Assembly: GCA_038501785.1 (NCBI GenBank)
Contig: JBAMJR010000070.1
Location: forward strand, 5,240,001-5,304,000
Length of the DNA: 64,000 nt
Source: Myoxocephalus aenaeus
Taxonomy: Eukaryota; Chordata; Actinopteri; Perciformes; Cottidae
Direction: 5' to 3'
In this document: in pieces, positions 23,420 through 36,744 of the stretch
Numbering within the stretch: position 1 is the stretch's first letter
How the letters are laid out: every line of letters begins with the position of its first letter
Program-made: the position numbers and the translations under genes
Notes under the pieces: generated by a model
The model's input: the letters and a program-made list of their open reading frames with translations, nothing else
What the model was told of the DNA's origin: nothing
The model's database searches: none

Positions 23420-26400
23420 CTAATATCATAATCGAGACTGTAACCAGCGTATACGATGCCAACCATGTGGGCTTTTTGAACTATCAAATATAAACTCACG
23501 CCAAAACATTGCTTGCTAAAACACCCAAACCGGGCAACCTGGAGACACGTTCAAAAATATGCTCCTGCGATCACACCATTAACGGGTATTGCGGGTACAT
23601 TTCAGACTTTCCAAACTCCCCCCCTGAAAATGTTCACAAGTCCTTTTAAATGACCTCCTTAATGGTAGCTAAACACCATTTCAACCAAATTGCATCCAGC
23701 TGTTTTCATTCATATAGACTGCAAAAATGAATATACAGTATATGTAATTGGTGCCAAACTGACATGTTTTTGACATGCATTTGATTGCAATAGAGTATAT
23801 TTGTTATCAATAACCGAGCAACCATCAATCTGTTCATGCTATTGCATAACAATCAGACGTGGTTAATGCTAGCCACCTTTCTCTACTGTTGTCAATTAGC
23901 AATGGCACGTTATTTAGTCCCACATTCATCTTGGAGATGAAACCTGCAGCGTTAGTAAGAAATACTCTTCATAGAGTTAAAGAAACGAGACACGGAGCTG
24001 CAGCGGTTGCGAGTGATGCCAAATCCTACCGCCTCTCAAGCTTAATCACTGTCATGACTCGTGTGCATGCTAGCTAATAATAATACAGACTAGCTGACTA
24101 GTATGAATGCAAATCACTGAGGCATTCTGCAGGCATTGTAACATACGGCCAAGCACTATATTTACCTCTGACGGGCCACATCATTGTCTCCAACCAGTCA
24201 TAATCAGAGTAATTGAAACATTGATCTGCTTGTAATTGCAGTGTGGTCAGCGATAATAGTTTGGTCGTGCATCATGAGGTAGCTATCTTAAATTGAGCGT
24301 TGATCTGTTTGGAGACCAAAAGGAGGAATTAGGAGGAAGCAACTCAACTCAACACTGTATCACGTAGTTGCAGCCAATAAGCATCCATCTGTTCCTGAAT
24401 GCGTCACAGAGTTAGAGCTGTACTTCATCCTTTCCACCATTTTGCTGCATGAAGAAGGACATATTGTAGCACACACACACACACTTACTGGTTTAGTGTA
24501 CGAACACAGGCTGTAGCTTTTTGAATCTTGTGTCAAAAAGTCATCTCAATGTGTTTGATTTATTTAAAGGGAGCAGGGCTTTATTTGCCTCTGTGACATT
24601 TATTAGAGCACAGGCAGTGAGCATTGAAACTAGAAGAGGGAGTGCTTACAATGTCCGGTTTGATGTGTAATTGCTTTCAATAAGCAGTTGGATTAGACAT
24701 GGAGAGTGCATATTGTACATTAATGCATGCGCATTTCTACGAGCAAACATTTGTGCCATTTAACAAATCCAAAATCAAGAGTTGGTTTGAGATTAGTGGA
24801 GAGTGCAAACAGGATTGTGGAGATTATTATTTAGATTATGATGTTAATGAACCCACTCCGATATGATATTTACTTTGTTCATGTTGTATTATCTACTGCA
24901 AACTCTACTTACTGCCTTGCACACTGCTCACTCTCAGTTGTATTGATTGCATGAGGCGTGATTATAGTTCAAGGAAAAGCAGAGAAGATATGAATTATGA
25001 CTAAAATATCTAATATAGATGTATATTCTCAAGTCTTGTCTTCCCAGAAAATACAGATTCCCGAAGACCACTGCATCACAGTTGCTGGAGGCCGGGAGAA
25101 TTCACATTGCAGCTAAGGGGCCTTAGCTGCACCCACTTCACTTTGGAGGAAAGACACCTCCCTTCACTCATGGCAATGAACAGAAAGTTTCCATTAACTT
25201 TTTATTCAAGCCAGATATTCAACCGCGTATGACTTTAATTAATTCTATTCTCAGGTTATGAAGTAATTTGATTATACGGGCAAGAGGGAGCGTGGGGATC
25301 CGTATCTGTTCTCCATCTGAGGTCAAGCGCTTAGGCTTCGCTGAATTCATTCATTACACTCAAAAGCACGGGCACATTAAAGATCATTCGGTTAATAATC
25401 GTGCGATTAAATAATCTCGTGCGACTTCGATATAACTGGAGAAAAAAAAAAGAAGTGCTGCGACATCGATTGCGGCTCGATTGTAAATAGGAAAGTGGCC
25501 TCCGCGGTCCAGTATCCGTGGACCCGGATGCTCGCACGTTAGCTCAAAGGGATTCTTCAGCGTAATCAAAAAGCTGCAAATGTGACTGACAAACGCCACG
25601 GAGAGGAAGGTGGCGGCAAAAGACGGCAACGGGGGCGGGCTGGTTAGTCATTAGGGAGCAGGGGACAAATAGGGCACTTAAGACGGTGACGTCAGGCTAA
25701 TGTATACCTTCTGAAGCTTAGTGCAGCTATGGAAATAGCTTGCCATCTGTAAGAAATAATATTTGCTTTTGGGCATTTCAGTAAGTCTCTGTGGGGGAGC
25801 CGGGCCACATACAGTGTGTGGTAGGCAGTGCAGTGCTTTGGATAACAAGGAGCACAGTGAAAAATTGCTTCTGTTCCCTTCATCTTTATTATGGTTATTG
25901 CATTTGGTTCAAAAGGAGCTGACATCAAAGGGTTTGCTCGGGAGATTCATAATTCGAAAGGTTCAGTGTATTTCATTGTGGACCCCGGGAAAAAAAAGGA
26001 ATGTCAGAAACAACATTAAAATGAAAGGAATTCTTCACATGTGAGACGCAAGGTGTCTCCCGCTGTGGGTCCGCGTTTCCCTGTAGGTCGGCGGTGGAAA
26101 GCAGGCAACACAAATGTGTGATGTAATAATCTCATTCATGTCCCATGCTCCTTTGCAGAGTCCACAACACCAATAAACAATGCACCTTTATTTTATTCTT
26201 TTAGAAAAAAAAGGTGCAAAATTCCATCAGATTATCACTCGTAATCAGGGGGGGGCCTTGCCAGAAACCGAGTTCTCCTGAACGAGCATTTTCATTTTTG
26301 TTCAGGATTCTGAGAGCAGATCGAATATTCAAGGCTTGTCTCCACACGGCTCTCAACATGGCGACAGCTGAGCTGGCAGCTCGCAGCTAACAGTTGAAAC

Positions 26401-26505
26401 AACAGCAACGGGGCTGCCAGAGCTAACAGTGTTAACCTGGGGGGAGCGCAAATATATGTGCACTCGCAGCCGGGCCCAGCCGTCACACAGAGAGGCTCGG
26501 ATCTC

Positions 26506-26506
<1 letters not shown>
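23420..26506. other. Non-coding stretch, nothing recognised
   Basis: Unique sequence with a short (CA)7-type run at 24471-24484 and an A-run at 25440-25451. No domain-bearing frame, transposon end or RNA gene was seen. Confidence 0.5.

Positions 26507-26570
<64 letters not shown>
26507..26570. repeat. (AC)32 microsatellite
   Basis: A perfect 64-bp AC run. It generates artificial Cys/Val and Thr/His repeats in the overlapping frames (26292-26807 minus, 26429-26641 plus), which are therefore not genes. It is likely highly polymorphic. Confidence 0.97.
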
Positions 26571-26573
<3 letters not shown>

Positions 26574-26863
26574 GGGGAGAGAGCGGCTTAATTCTCTGCT
26601 CAGGTAGACGTTACTCCACTGCCTCTCTACGTGGACCGTAGTTATGAGCTGCCGTATCGACGCTCCGGATGTCGTCCGGAGAACCTCGAGTGGTGAATGC
26701 TGCAGGGAATCCTGAGAAGTTGAACTTGTGCAACACAAGAAAGCAACGCTTAATCTATTCCCACGTCTAGTTAACCTAGAGATTAGGAGACAAAATGGAT
26801 ACTTCAAGGTGGAGTGAAGCAGGTAATTATACCCTTACACCCCTTTGAAACAGGATTACGTCC

Positions 26864-26914
26864 ATACTGTACCTCTGGAGATCTGCCGTATGGTCGAGTT
26901 GGGTGCTTGACTTT
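26864..26914 (+). repeat. Left copy of a dispersed 51-bp direct repeat
   Basis: This copy matches 27623-27673 with four substitutions in 51 bp (core ACCTCTGGAGATCTGCC, then TATGGT, then AGTTGGGTGCTTGACTTT). The two copies lie 759 bp apart in the same orientation. They could be ends of one decayed element or a local duplication. The sequence between them carries (TA)n and two CACGTG boxes and no recognised gene. Confidence 0.85.
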
Positions 26915-27181
26915 GATCTTCAAAGCTGACCTCTCCTCCTCCTCCTGATTGATGGATGGGCCCAACCATTGACGCCTGCATATCCATCAAGTAAAGCCAC
27001 CCGTGATGAATGAATATGTCCTTTATCAGCCGTGCATCACCTCGTGAAGTATTGTCCTCTTCCACCCAGCGCATTCATCCTTCAGCCAAAGATTGATTAA
27101 CTACGGACGTGATTTAGTCAGCAATTATGACCTCATCGCTAATCAATCTACCTCTCGCCAATCCCGCTAGCGGTTTGGCCC

Positions 27182-27213
27182 ACGCACGCACACGTGCACG
27201 CACACGTGCACGC
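27182..27213. repeat. Alternating purine/pyrimidine tract with two CACGTG E-boxes
   Basis: CACGCACG and GCACACGTGCAC-type repeats alternate over about 32 bp, a sequence class able to adopt Z-DNA. CACGTG occurs at 27191-27196 and 27203-27208, 12 bp apart. This is probably a diverged CA/CG microsatellite. Confidence 0.6.
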
Positions 27214-27519
27214 TGAGACGATTGTGTCAGTTATCAGCAGGCGCTTTTATTCTGAAGTCTCTGGGATCATGGAAGCGTTTGTTTTGCCACGGCGATGATG
27301 GTGTCATTCTGGGGGAGACGGTGTTAGTTGATCTGCCACCAACGTTTTAGTCCAGAGTGAAATGTTTAAACAGCTATTGGACGGATTAACATTACATTTG
27401 GTGCACACAATCATAGGTCTGGGGGATTTTTGTTTAAAATGTATACTATTATTACAGCCATAGGCCTGTGTTTACGTGCACTTATCTTTATCTCGGTTAC
27501 GTGCTCCCCATGTACAGTG

Positions 27520-27523
<4 letters not shown>

Positions 27524-27566
<43 letters not shown>
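27524..27566. repeat. (AT)n microsatellite
   Basis: An alternating A/T run of 43 bp, then an interrupted continuation (ACATATATACATACACAC) to about 27583. Confidence 0.9.
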
Positions 27567-27572
<6 letters not shown>

Positions 27573-27622
27573 TACATACACACTAATTGAATGACAATTT
27601 CTGCATATCTATATATATCTCT

Positions 27623-27673
27623 ATACTTTACCTCTGGAGATCTGCCTTATGGTTTAGTTGGGTGCTTGACTTT
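27623..27673 (+). repeat. Right copy of the dispersed 51-bp direct repeat
   Basis: Same orientation as 26864-26914, with four base differences. The match stops sharply on both sides. Confidence 0.85.
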
Positions 27674-28370
27674 ACGAAAAAGCACTTTATGAAATACAGT
27701 CTTTTTAAATCCGGTAAAATTAAGATATAAAGACAATTTTAAAACTGCATACAAATGACTTCTTGATGAGATGCTTTTTCCTTTATTATTTCTTCTGTGT
27801 ATCCTTGATTTCGTCGTACCACTTGGACAATATCCTTTGATCCCATCCTTGAGAGGTAGCAGACATGTTCATCAGATTGACTGCCCCCTCTAAATGACCC
27901 TGTAGGGTCATACTGTGTAATGGGCTCTCTTCCTACTCCGTGACCAGGGGGCAATCTGCGTCTACAGCAGACGACGCCCCCGCGGTCCAGAGGAGCGTTC
28001 CCTGTGGCATCGTGAGGAGGAGAACACAAAATCACAACCTGGGAATCAAGAGTGGAGTAAGTCAGATGGAGGAAATTGTCCGACTGAGTTTCGGTACACG
28101 GGCGTTAATCTGCTGTGAGAAAGACCAGGTGAGCGGCACAGCGGGTACGCTGATGAGGTCGATCAGCTGTTTGTCAGATGGAATCACAAAGCTGCTGATG
28201 GTTTCCTTTGTATTTTTAATCAATCTTTTGGGAAACGCTCTGCCTTTACACTGTAACGCAGAGCGTTTTGATTGGAAAACAGTGCCAGGAGACCGGTCGC
28301 CCAATGACCACAGTCAATATTCCAGCTGTGTGCACTGCGAAGAAGGCGGCAGAAATAGATGAATGCATAA
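27674..28370. other. Non-coding stretch with overlapping minus-strand frames
   Basis: Minus-strand frames 27739-28035 (98 codons, beginning at a GTG) and 28062-28304 (80 codons) overlap a plus-strand frame of 140 codons at 27940-28362. The first has a possible upstream splice acceptor (TTGATTCCCAG) and reasonably even composition, but no domain I recognise. It is described here as unsupported rather than called. Confidence 0.4.
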
Positions 28371-31300
28371 TATTATGTGCATATGTGCACATGACTCCAA
28401 AACATTTCCCTGTTATTGTTCGATAACAACTCAGAAAATCAGATATATATTGATTTCATGTGTAGGCTAGTTTCTATAAATAGATCAGTTCTGCTGGCCA
28501 TCGTGTTTTACATCGAGAAGTATACGAGCTCTTCACTTTGAATAGCTAACGTGAAACACATTGTCTAAGAAATAAGCACTATTTCTGCTTGATACACGTT
28601 GTGGAAATCCCACAGCTCTATGAACCCAAAACAAAACATTTTCACTGTCATTTAATAAACGGATAAAAAGGGATTTGCCGAAATAACTACATAATGATGC
28701 TGATTTGTATTCATATCTTCTTAGTTCTCGACAAGCAAATAACTTTGAAATGCTTCGGATCGATCGGAGCTAGGCTTTGCTAACATTTTAGCAGCTCCAT
28801 CAACATGTAAATATGGCAGCGTTGTTTTCATTGTTTGTCCCATATGGTTTATACTCATACATTTATAGGCATATTTTTGTCCGGTCTCTACTAGTATCAG
28901 GTATCGTAGAGCCCTGGGTTAAAATTAGATTAATAATAATGATTTGGCTCAAATTTTAACATCACATTACAACATCAGCAAAACCACGTAGCATTATAAG
29001 AACTGTTTATGTTTACAATAATCTCAGATTGTGAATGTGTTAATGTAACTAAATACATTTACATTTTCTATTACTATATATTTCTACTCTTGCAGGAGAA
29101 CTGTTTTATGATACTACTCATGAAATCAGGATGCATTATTATATATTGAGTTTATTCACACTGTAGAAAGTAATTCATGTCAGAAAACTTTGTGAGGTAC
29201 CACTAATTATATCCAGTAATATGATATATATATATATATAGTATTCTGCATAATGAGTACTTTTTTGATGCAATTACTTTTGCATTTTTACTTGAGTCAG
29301 ATTATGAATGCAATAATCGTATTTAACAATGTAATGTTACACTGTAATATTACTACTTTTAAAACCGAAAGAAATATATTATTCATTCAGACTGTTTGAC
29401 TAATAGCATTAACTGTCCTAAAAACTCCATAACCTTACATGTGGAACATGATCGGAATAGTTTCAAATAATGGATGAAAGTTGGAAAAAATTGATAAAAT
29501 AATTGGTAAAAAACATCCAGCTACCTCTGCACTAGTAGTATGAATGAGAACTGACCTAAACGCTGTCAGTTTTATGGGAAAAACATATTGCAACCCAAAC
29601 AAATCCTAAACAATATCTAATAATAGTGTTAAATAACCATTTTTAAATGAAATGCGATGAGCCCAATTGGAGCGTGACTGGTGGAGTCGGTGAAGGGTCA
29701 CTTGAGTTCATCAGACGGGGCTTTAGGACACATTAAAGAAGAAAAAAAGGTTGAGAACCAATGAGTTGGCAAGAGCTGTTAATGCAACAAAAGAAAAAAA
29801 GTAATTGCTTTTGGCCGTATTTCACAGTGCATTATACCGTTTCGTGACACCTGTAAAATGAGATGCACGGCGGGTTCCAAACGTCCACCAGGTGAAACCG
29901 GCCTCAGCCTCCGCCCCTTCCGACGCTTTGCCGTAACAATGCACGCTTGGCCCTGATGCAACAGATCCTGTAGTAAATTGGTAACAATTTCACAGAAGAT
30001 TTTCAGCAGAAAATATTGTTGGAACAATAACGCTGCTTGCCAAGGGAATTGAAAGATAATTGTATGAGCCTGTGGCGTTGCTGTTTCATAAGCTTCACGC
30101 TCCATTTCTGATTCCCACAAGAAAGCTGTTTCTTTTTCCTCCTTTGCACATATTTATTTCTGGCACTTCATTTTAAGTCTCTATTTATGTGTTTCTTAAG
30201 TCACATGTTCTTCACTGTCCTTGCAAAAAAAAAAAAAAAGGAAATAGGCACTGTTGTTACGAAATGAGAAAAAAACAAAACAATGTGCATCGTGGCTATT
30301 AAGTGCATAACAACATCTTCAAAAAGGGCAGTTTGAAAAGAGAGGGCACAGCAAAGCTTGAACATGCTGTTGAATAAATACATTAATTAAGGGGGAATTA
30401 CGTGCTGGGGCCATGAGTTGGCTTGCTTTCAAGTGCCAGGGGTCCTCATAAATATACATTTAAAATGTGGCAAGATCAAGAAGCAACCTCTTAACAATGA
30501 ACTTTTTGTATCATCATCTCTGTGATAAACACCTAGCGCACGGCTGGTAGCCTTGTTGAGGAATCAACACTTTTACTTAATATTAATGAATGTAAATGAA
30601 TGCTTTGTTTGTTCAGAGTCGAGGACTCCTCCAAGTCGTGGGACTCAGTCTGTTTGGATTCAACTCTCACGATGACGAAGACAGAAATATCAAATGCCAG
30701 CGGTCCCTCGACAGCTGAGCGCCATCCTACTTTTGTCCCACGGCCCCATGGGTATTCCAACACAGCCAGGATTTTCCACCCCGTACATCCTGTCTTAGGA
30801 ATAGCACATGCTGTGAAAATTGCCTGTATGATTAATATATGATGTGCTTATGGAGTCAAAGAGGAGAAACGGCTTTTAGGCAAATCAACAGTTAAAAGGT
30901 GGCGGATCGACCGGGTGGCGTTATTGAATAGTTCCCCACAGTGTAGGGACGGTTTTAAGAGGGAGCACTTTGTACAGCATCTTTTTAAATGAACACTGTG
31001 TTTAGACAGCTTTCATGATGTATCACTTTGCTCAATGAAAGTGGCATTTTTTTATTTTATTTTATCTTGCTTTTGCAAAAGCATTTTGAATGCAGATGCT
31101 TTTAATAAATTGGCCCAGTAATGCTCGACATTATTGATGGATGGCACCGAGGTGAATGTAATGACATGGAACTGCTACTTTACAAAAACTATGTGTGCAT
31201 TTGTCAGATTTGTGTAAGGCGGCAGTTTAATTTCCGTCAGCAAAGTAAAAAAAAAGCTATCCTGATTCGAACTGCAATAAAGAAAAGTTGTGATTTATAC

Positions 31301-34300
31301 GTGAGGAGTTGACAAATCTCACTCCAGAATGTCAGTGTAGGGTACTCGTTTGCTTCATGCTGATGAATCTCAATGCATTTACCCTTTTGTTACCATCAGC
31401 ATGGCTCTCTCAAAAGTAACGTTGTGAATAACTTCTATAAAAGTTCAGATTTCCCAAATAATGGCATTTTTTTATGCAACACCAGCAGTAGCTAGTGGCT
31501 AGTGTTGATATTCATTGAAGCCAGCTTTGGGCCATACAGACGAGTGTAGTCAGGTTGAACTTTTTTTTAATACAACCATTGCTGTTTAAATGAATAAAAT
31601 CAATGAACTGTATATTCCTCACCGAGTGAAGTTGAAGATCGGTCGAAATGAGCTTTCCATTTTGACCTTCAAAGTCAAAAGCTGTATCTTGTTTTTTCAA
31701 AACATTGCAAAGACGACACAGCTTAACTCGCCGTTAGCCTTCAGCTACACATCTCGAGACGTCGGAGATGATGGACAATGTCAATGCCAACGTGGCACCG
31801 ACTGCAAAGGATTTAGAGACGGCACTCTCAATGTTTGGCGATTCCCGCCACAGCTTATCGATTCTTTTTATTTGAAGAATAAAGTGAAGACTAGTACATG
31901 GACACAAACTGCCAAAAGATGTTAAACAAAGTAATACCAAGAAAAGGGACAAAACAAAGGGGACAATAAGAGTCAAAGATGGAGATCCAGCATCGAACTG
32001 TGTCTGCAGATAAACAGTAAAGGGCGCCTACAGGGACGTCACGGTGCATTCAGGTGCACCTCGTAAACTCGTAGAAACTCAAGCCGTTGATGTAAATTAC
32101 CCTCCATCTTCTCTTTTTGTTGTTTCCCTGTTTGTTCCCAATTGATTTAAATATGTTATTTAAAAATGGGGCCGTAAGGAGCCACACTTTAAATATTGCA
32201 GTACTCATGATATTTTTTTGCATTTCAGCTAATGTGGGTTATTATGTCGGGCGGTTGTTCCAGTAAGACAGGCTTCATATGTGTGCACGTTATCCCAGAC
32301 GCTGGAGCCTTGCACCACGACGGCTCCCTTTATATCCCGAGCGGCTTTGCACATGGTTGCTTTACGATCTGCAACCCTTCGCCCAGGTGTTTCCTCGAGC
32401 CCATCTGTTCCCTCTGTGCATGAGCGCTTCATCGTGGAGTCACTGCTCATGGCTGCGTCTGCACAGCATGCTTTGGGACGACTACTCTTTGGTCATTTAG
32501 AAATGCTAAAAAAGAAAAGAAAAGCGGAACAGTTTGATTCCAGAATTAAATATGAAAATAGGGTGATGGTCTGTTGTTATTTTGCAGATGGACACAAGAA
32601 TGAACAAATGCTACTGATTATCAGTGATGGGATGTGAGTATGCTAACTGTGGCATTACATTCAATACTTAGTTTTATTGCTTGGTGTAAAAAAAAAAAAA
32701 AAAAACATTGTGTGATTAAACCACTTTGGTGGTTATTTGTATAATAAAGAAATCAAGGCGTGCAATAACTAAAACATTCCTTTTAATGGTCATTTCTGTA
32801 ATCATTTGAACATGTGTGCCTTCATGATCATCAGCCTAACCGTCAAGGTCAAAGCTGAGCAGTAGTGACAATGCTAATGGGGAGCCGAAATGGCAATTCA
32901 ATTTTTGCGCTAATTCCCCGACTGATCTGCCAATATCGGCGGCCGCGTGCGGGTGGCACATGTTCGCCGGCGCTCTGCTGCCCATTATTTTGTGGCGCGT
33001 CGTCTCCCTTCACAGATCAAGGGTACAGATGACTTTTGTCAGCCATCAGATGCTGTGTGGCAGATGTCACAGCATTTATTGTCACCGTGATTTATTGGTT
33101 GCGAATGACCACAGCCACGGGGAAGAACACATCAAAAAGGGCACAGGCGCCGTTGAAGGGGAGCCGCTGAATGCCAACTCCTCCAACAACTTTCATCCCA
33201 TCCCTCTCAGGACCGAGCATTTTGCTTCTGGTTATTGTTTGGCCATCTGCTGTATTCCGAAGGCTGTTTGACTGCACCGCTAAGCAAACACGGAGTCCGT
33301 GCCAAATACCGTCACCTTCCTTTCGCCCCTCTAATTCGACCCTACTGTGTTTCTTTGGTGAAATCAGGCGGCGATTCATTTGAGGAACTCACGTGGCAAA
33401 GGTTCATTTCTACAGGAAAATCAACTGTTTTTAAACGGCTATTTACCCCCAATTTATTCATTGCTTTTTTTAAAGAATCTACATGTGCATGGTAAATACA
33501 TTCATATAGACAGCCGCATTACTGCAATATTTTCATCTGTAGAAAGGCCTTTATACATAGGGGTGGTGGCAAATTGTGTGTTGGTTGCAACACCTGTCAA
33601 TCACAGGCTCTAATAGATCCGTGCATGCAGAGAATCAACCACACGGCATTGACATCTCCATTAGCCTTATTGGGATCTTCTAGAACAGTCTGAATCTACA
33701 ATAAACAGGTTTCCCCACCCTTGTGCAAAATCAATTTACATTTAATCTACACAATGCATCAACAATGTTTAGTTTGGGTGTTTAGAAGTTGCTTTGAAGT
33801 CGACGTTTATCCATTACCAGTCTTTCTGCGCTTCTAGTTGCATGCATGCCAGTCACCGTGACGGAGATATTTGCTCGCCATTTTGTTCTGCTTTTTTGTT
33901 GTCTAAACATCGTCGTATATTAACAATGCTTTAGTTACCGTGGGCATGTTATGATTTTCGCAACGTTGTGTGTGGATTTCATTCTTGAGGTAAGCTGACA
34001 GAAATTGAATGCATCACAAACAAACATTTTCATACATAATTAGGTTGAATGAAACTTGAATTAATGTATTTTTTCCCTCGAAGCAAGCAGGCAATGAATG
34101 TATAAAATGCAGTGACATTAAAGTCAACCACAAATACTGTAATTAAAGCTGCAAAAAGAGTACGTTCTCAAGATTCAATTGAAGCAAAGTTGACGGAGCA
34201 TGCAGCATCATCCTTGTGAAGTTGTTTCAAGTCGGTGTTGTCGTTATGCGCTAGTAATACAAATATGTATTAAACCACTTCAAAAAATTAAAAATGCATG

Positions 34301-35578
34301 TGAATTGCACTGGAACCTCAAAAAGAAACACCTTGGGACGTGATACAGGTAAGTGAGCATTGTGGGTTGAACATGAACAGAAACTATTTCTCTATTTCCT
34401 TCACTCACGTATTTAAAATTCATATTCCAAATATGCATGAGGTCAACACTTAAAAAAAGCCAATACCGGCAGCACTGCATTGAATATGAGAAGAAGGAAA
34501 AAAAAGCTGTCGTCAAAAAACTGTTACCTTTTGTTTCTCCTCCACAACTGAATACGTTTTGCAGAATCATTCAGCAGAAATTATGAGCGGAGCTTTCAAA
34601 GACCTCTCGGCGAATATTATTAACAGTGGAATTCAGTTTAACAAATTGTAAAAAAAAAAAGAAGAAACGCCTAACTGCCACTCATAGCTTGTCTGTTAAA
34701 TGAATTATGATGGCAAAGCATTCCGCTGATGTTTCACCTTCAAGGCTGACCTTGTGATGGCGATTCTCTGCAGATGCCTGCCAGAGATAAAGGCTATGAG
34801 CCCGTCTCACCCCTCCCCCCTCCCACGCCAAGGACGCACGCATCATCGCTTTACTGGCCTATCTGCCCGGGTGATGCATGGCTCCTATAGCCAGTCAGTC
34901 GGAGGCAGTATTTATAACAAACTGTGTGAGGCAGCAACCAACTCATCACCGTCGAGACCTCAGAAGCCTTGTTCTCCCGCTGCACTCGCGTAGCTTTTGT
35001 TATAATGCTGTGTGCGTGGAGGATATAAAAGTACAACAAAATTGAACGCATTTCTTTCGCAGTGGAAATGGAAATGAAATGTCAAAGGGCGGCGAACGTG
35101 TGAGATGAGTTAAGAGACAGGAATTAGACCGTTCTTTCAATAGATCCTTCAGACCAATGTGTTGCTGAAGTGTTAACAAAGACGCGGCACGCGGTAGCGA
35201 GAGGGCGGGATCAAATGAAGGATGAACGCTCCTGCACCTGCCAAATGCTATTTGGAAATAAATAAATAATTTTGAAACAAAGAAAGTGAGACAACATCTG
35301 CACAGCAGATGAGCCGTGTGACTGCGGGGAAGTGAACAGCAAAGAACAGTCAATGCTTGAAATTCGTTCGGTATCAGTGGGAGACAAAGCACTGACAGGT
35401 GTTTTTTATGCTAATCACCTGCTAGTGGATTCCTTCTCGCTAATGAAAGCAGCACTCTCAGAATAAGGTGGAGCAGGCGCAAGTAAATGGCGGTCCAGTC
35501 GTGAAGTCGTGAGCTCGCTGCAAGCCTCGCCGGTCTACCCGTTGTTTTCTTCTGAGAACATATAGCGCACTTTGTTCC
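28371..35578. other. Long non-coding stretch
   Basis: No coding exon or mobile element boundary was recognised in 7.2 kb. Simple repeats are (AT)n at 29224-29240 and A-runs at about 30225-30239 and 32688-32705. Open frames around 32229-32637 and 33092-33613 overlap on both strands and lack domains. Confidence 0.5.
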
Positions 35579-35586
35579 ATTATAGC
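35579..35586 (+). repeat. Left 8-bp target-site duplication of the hAT element
   Basis: ATTATAGC here is repeated exactly at 37078-37085, directly outside the two element ends. An 8-bp duplication is the hallmark of hAT transposition. Confidence 0.9.
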
Positions 35587-35749
35587 CAGGCCCGGGGTGG
35601 GTAATCGGGAGAATCGGGAGAGTTCCCGGTGGGCCGCTTCACTTCTGGGCCGGTCGAGAATTTTATTTGTTGACATTTGTCACGTTAGTCCATCTTCTCT
35701 TAAAGTGGGCTACACACGTTCCGCATTCTGACACCGCAGCCTCTGCATG

Positions 35750-35912
35750 GGTTGTACCATGCGAGGAAGTTCACCCCTCCCAAATAGAGTTGGTTCAGTC
35801 CATTATGGAACCAACCAACTCTATTTGGGAGGGGAGAACTTCCTCGCATGGTACAACCGGTGTACCATGCAAGGAAGTTCTCCCCTCCCAAATAGATTTG
35901 GTTCGGTCCATA
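35750..35912. repeat. Inverted triplication (+/-/+) nested in the hAT element
   Basis: A ~50-bp unit (GTTGTACCATGCGAGGAAGT, then the CCCCTCCCAAATAGA region) appears three times. The first copy is plus at about 35750-35806, the second is minus at about 35808-35858, and the third is plus at 35859-35912. Copies 1 and 2 pair with one mismatch and a 4-bp insertion (AACC). Copy 3 has several substitutions. The structure can fold into alternative hairpins. Confidence 0.9.
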
Positions 35913-36000
35913 GCCCGTCTTTTCCAAAAGGTTTTCTCAGATAGGCTACGATAGCTGGGCCGGCCCGACCGCAACGATACGCGTCAGGGAGGATGGACGG

Positions 36001-36153
36001 AAGAAGAGGGCAGGAGGGGCTGAAAAAGCCAGGTTGAAAAAAAGATAGGCATTGGAGGAGGATGCTGCCAAATGTGCCAAGCTTACCAATTTATTTTCAA
36101 GAGGACAAACACAAGTGGCAACTGGTAAAGAGAGACAAAGGCCTAATGATTAG
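36001..36153 (+). pseudogene. hAT transposase N-terminal remnant
   Basis: One frame reads KKRAGGAEKARLKKR, stop (36046-36048), ALEEDAAKCAKLTNLFSR and on to a stop at 36151-36153. This basic 'GAEKARxKK...KLTxLF' pattern is typical of the N-terminal exon of a hAT subgroup related to TTF/MYM-type zinc-finger transposases, as I recall it. The internal stop and the absence of the following zinc finger and catalytic core show decay. The identification is by resemblance only. Confidence 0.5.
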
Positions 36154-36621
36154 CAACGTCACTATTCGGCTAACGTTGTAGCCTTGATTCATATCGTTGT
36201 AGCGTTGTCAACCTATTCCCAAGCAAAATATTAAATTGAATTAAAATATTAGCCTTTTTATATCACCCAAAATATGGCCATCCATAGACTTTGCAAATAT
36301 TATGCAAATATTGATATATAATATTGATATTGAAGTATGCAGTAATATGTTCTTTGTAGCTTCGGGGCAGCAGATAAGACAGTCTCCTGCTGAAAATGAT
36401 GAGCCCGACATTTGCAATGAGGAGGCCATGACTACAGGGACAGGTAGAGAGGATAACAGAGGAAACAATATGAATTAAAGTTATATATTGTAAGAAAGAG
36501 CAGTATATGACAGTACTTGATGAACCAATATGCATTGTTTGCTCAGAAGTGGGTGTAGTAAAGGAGTAAATCACCACTATATAATACTCATGCAGAAAAA
36601 TGCGTTGGAATGCTAAAGAAA

Positions 36622-36744
36622 AACTTGGAGGCGTTCATGTTAATGTGCACAGAGAAGGAAATCCTCATGTCTATAAGCAACGACACAGTTATAGATACAG
36701 TGGCTGAAACCAGTGCACTGCTTAGGCGGTTACTGATGCTGTAG
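36622..36744 (+). pseudogene. hAT transposase C-terminal remnant
   Basis: A 40-codon piece (NLEAFMLMCTEKEILMSISN, then DTVIDTVAETSALLRRLLML and a stop at 36742-36744) resembles the C-terminal helix-rich tail of the same hAT subgroup. Its position near the right end of the element fits. No catalytic core lies between it and the N-terminal remnant, so the middle of the gene has been lost. Confidence 0.45.

Noticed and set aside
26292..26807. 171-codon minus-strand frame with Cys/Val repeat
   Set aside because: The frame is carried by the (AC)32 microsatellite, and the flanks show no protein family.
27739..28304. Possible terminal exon on the minus strand
   Set aside because: The frames are open with a weak acceptor, but there is no known domain. 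They overlap a longer antisense frame and one begins at GTG. Similar frames occur throughout the window by chance.
35667..35954. Overlapping frames with repeated WYN/GENFLAWY-like words
   Set aside because: They arise from the inverted triplication inside the hAT element.
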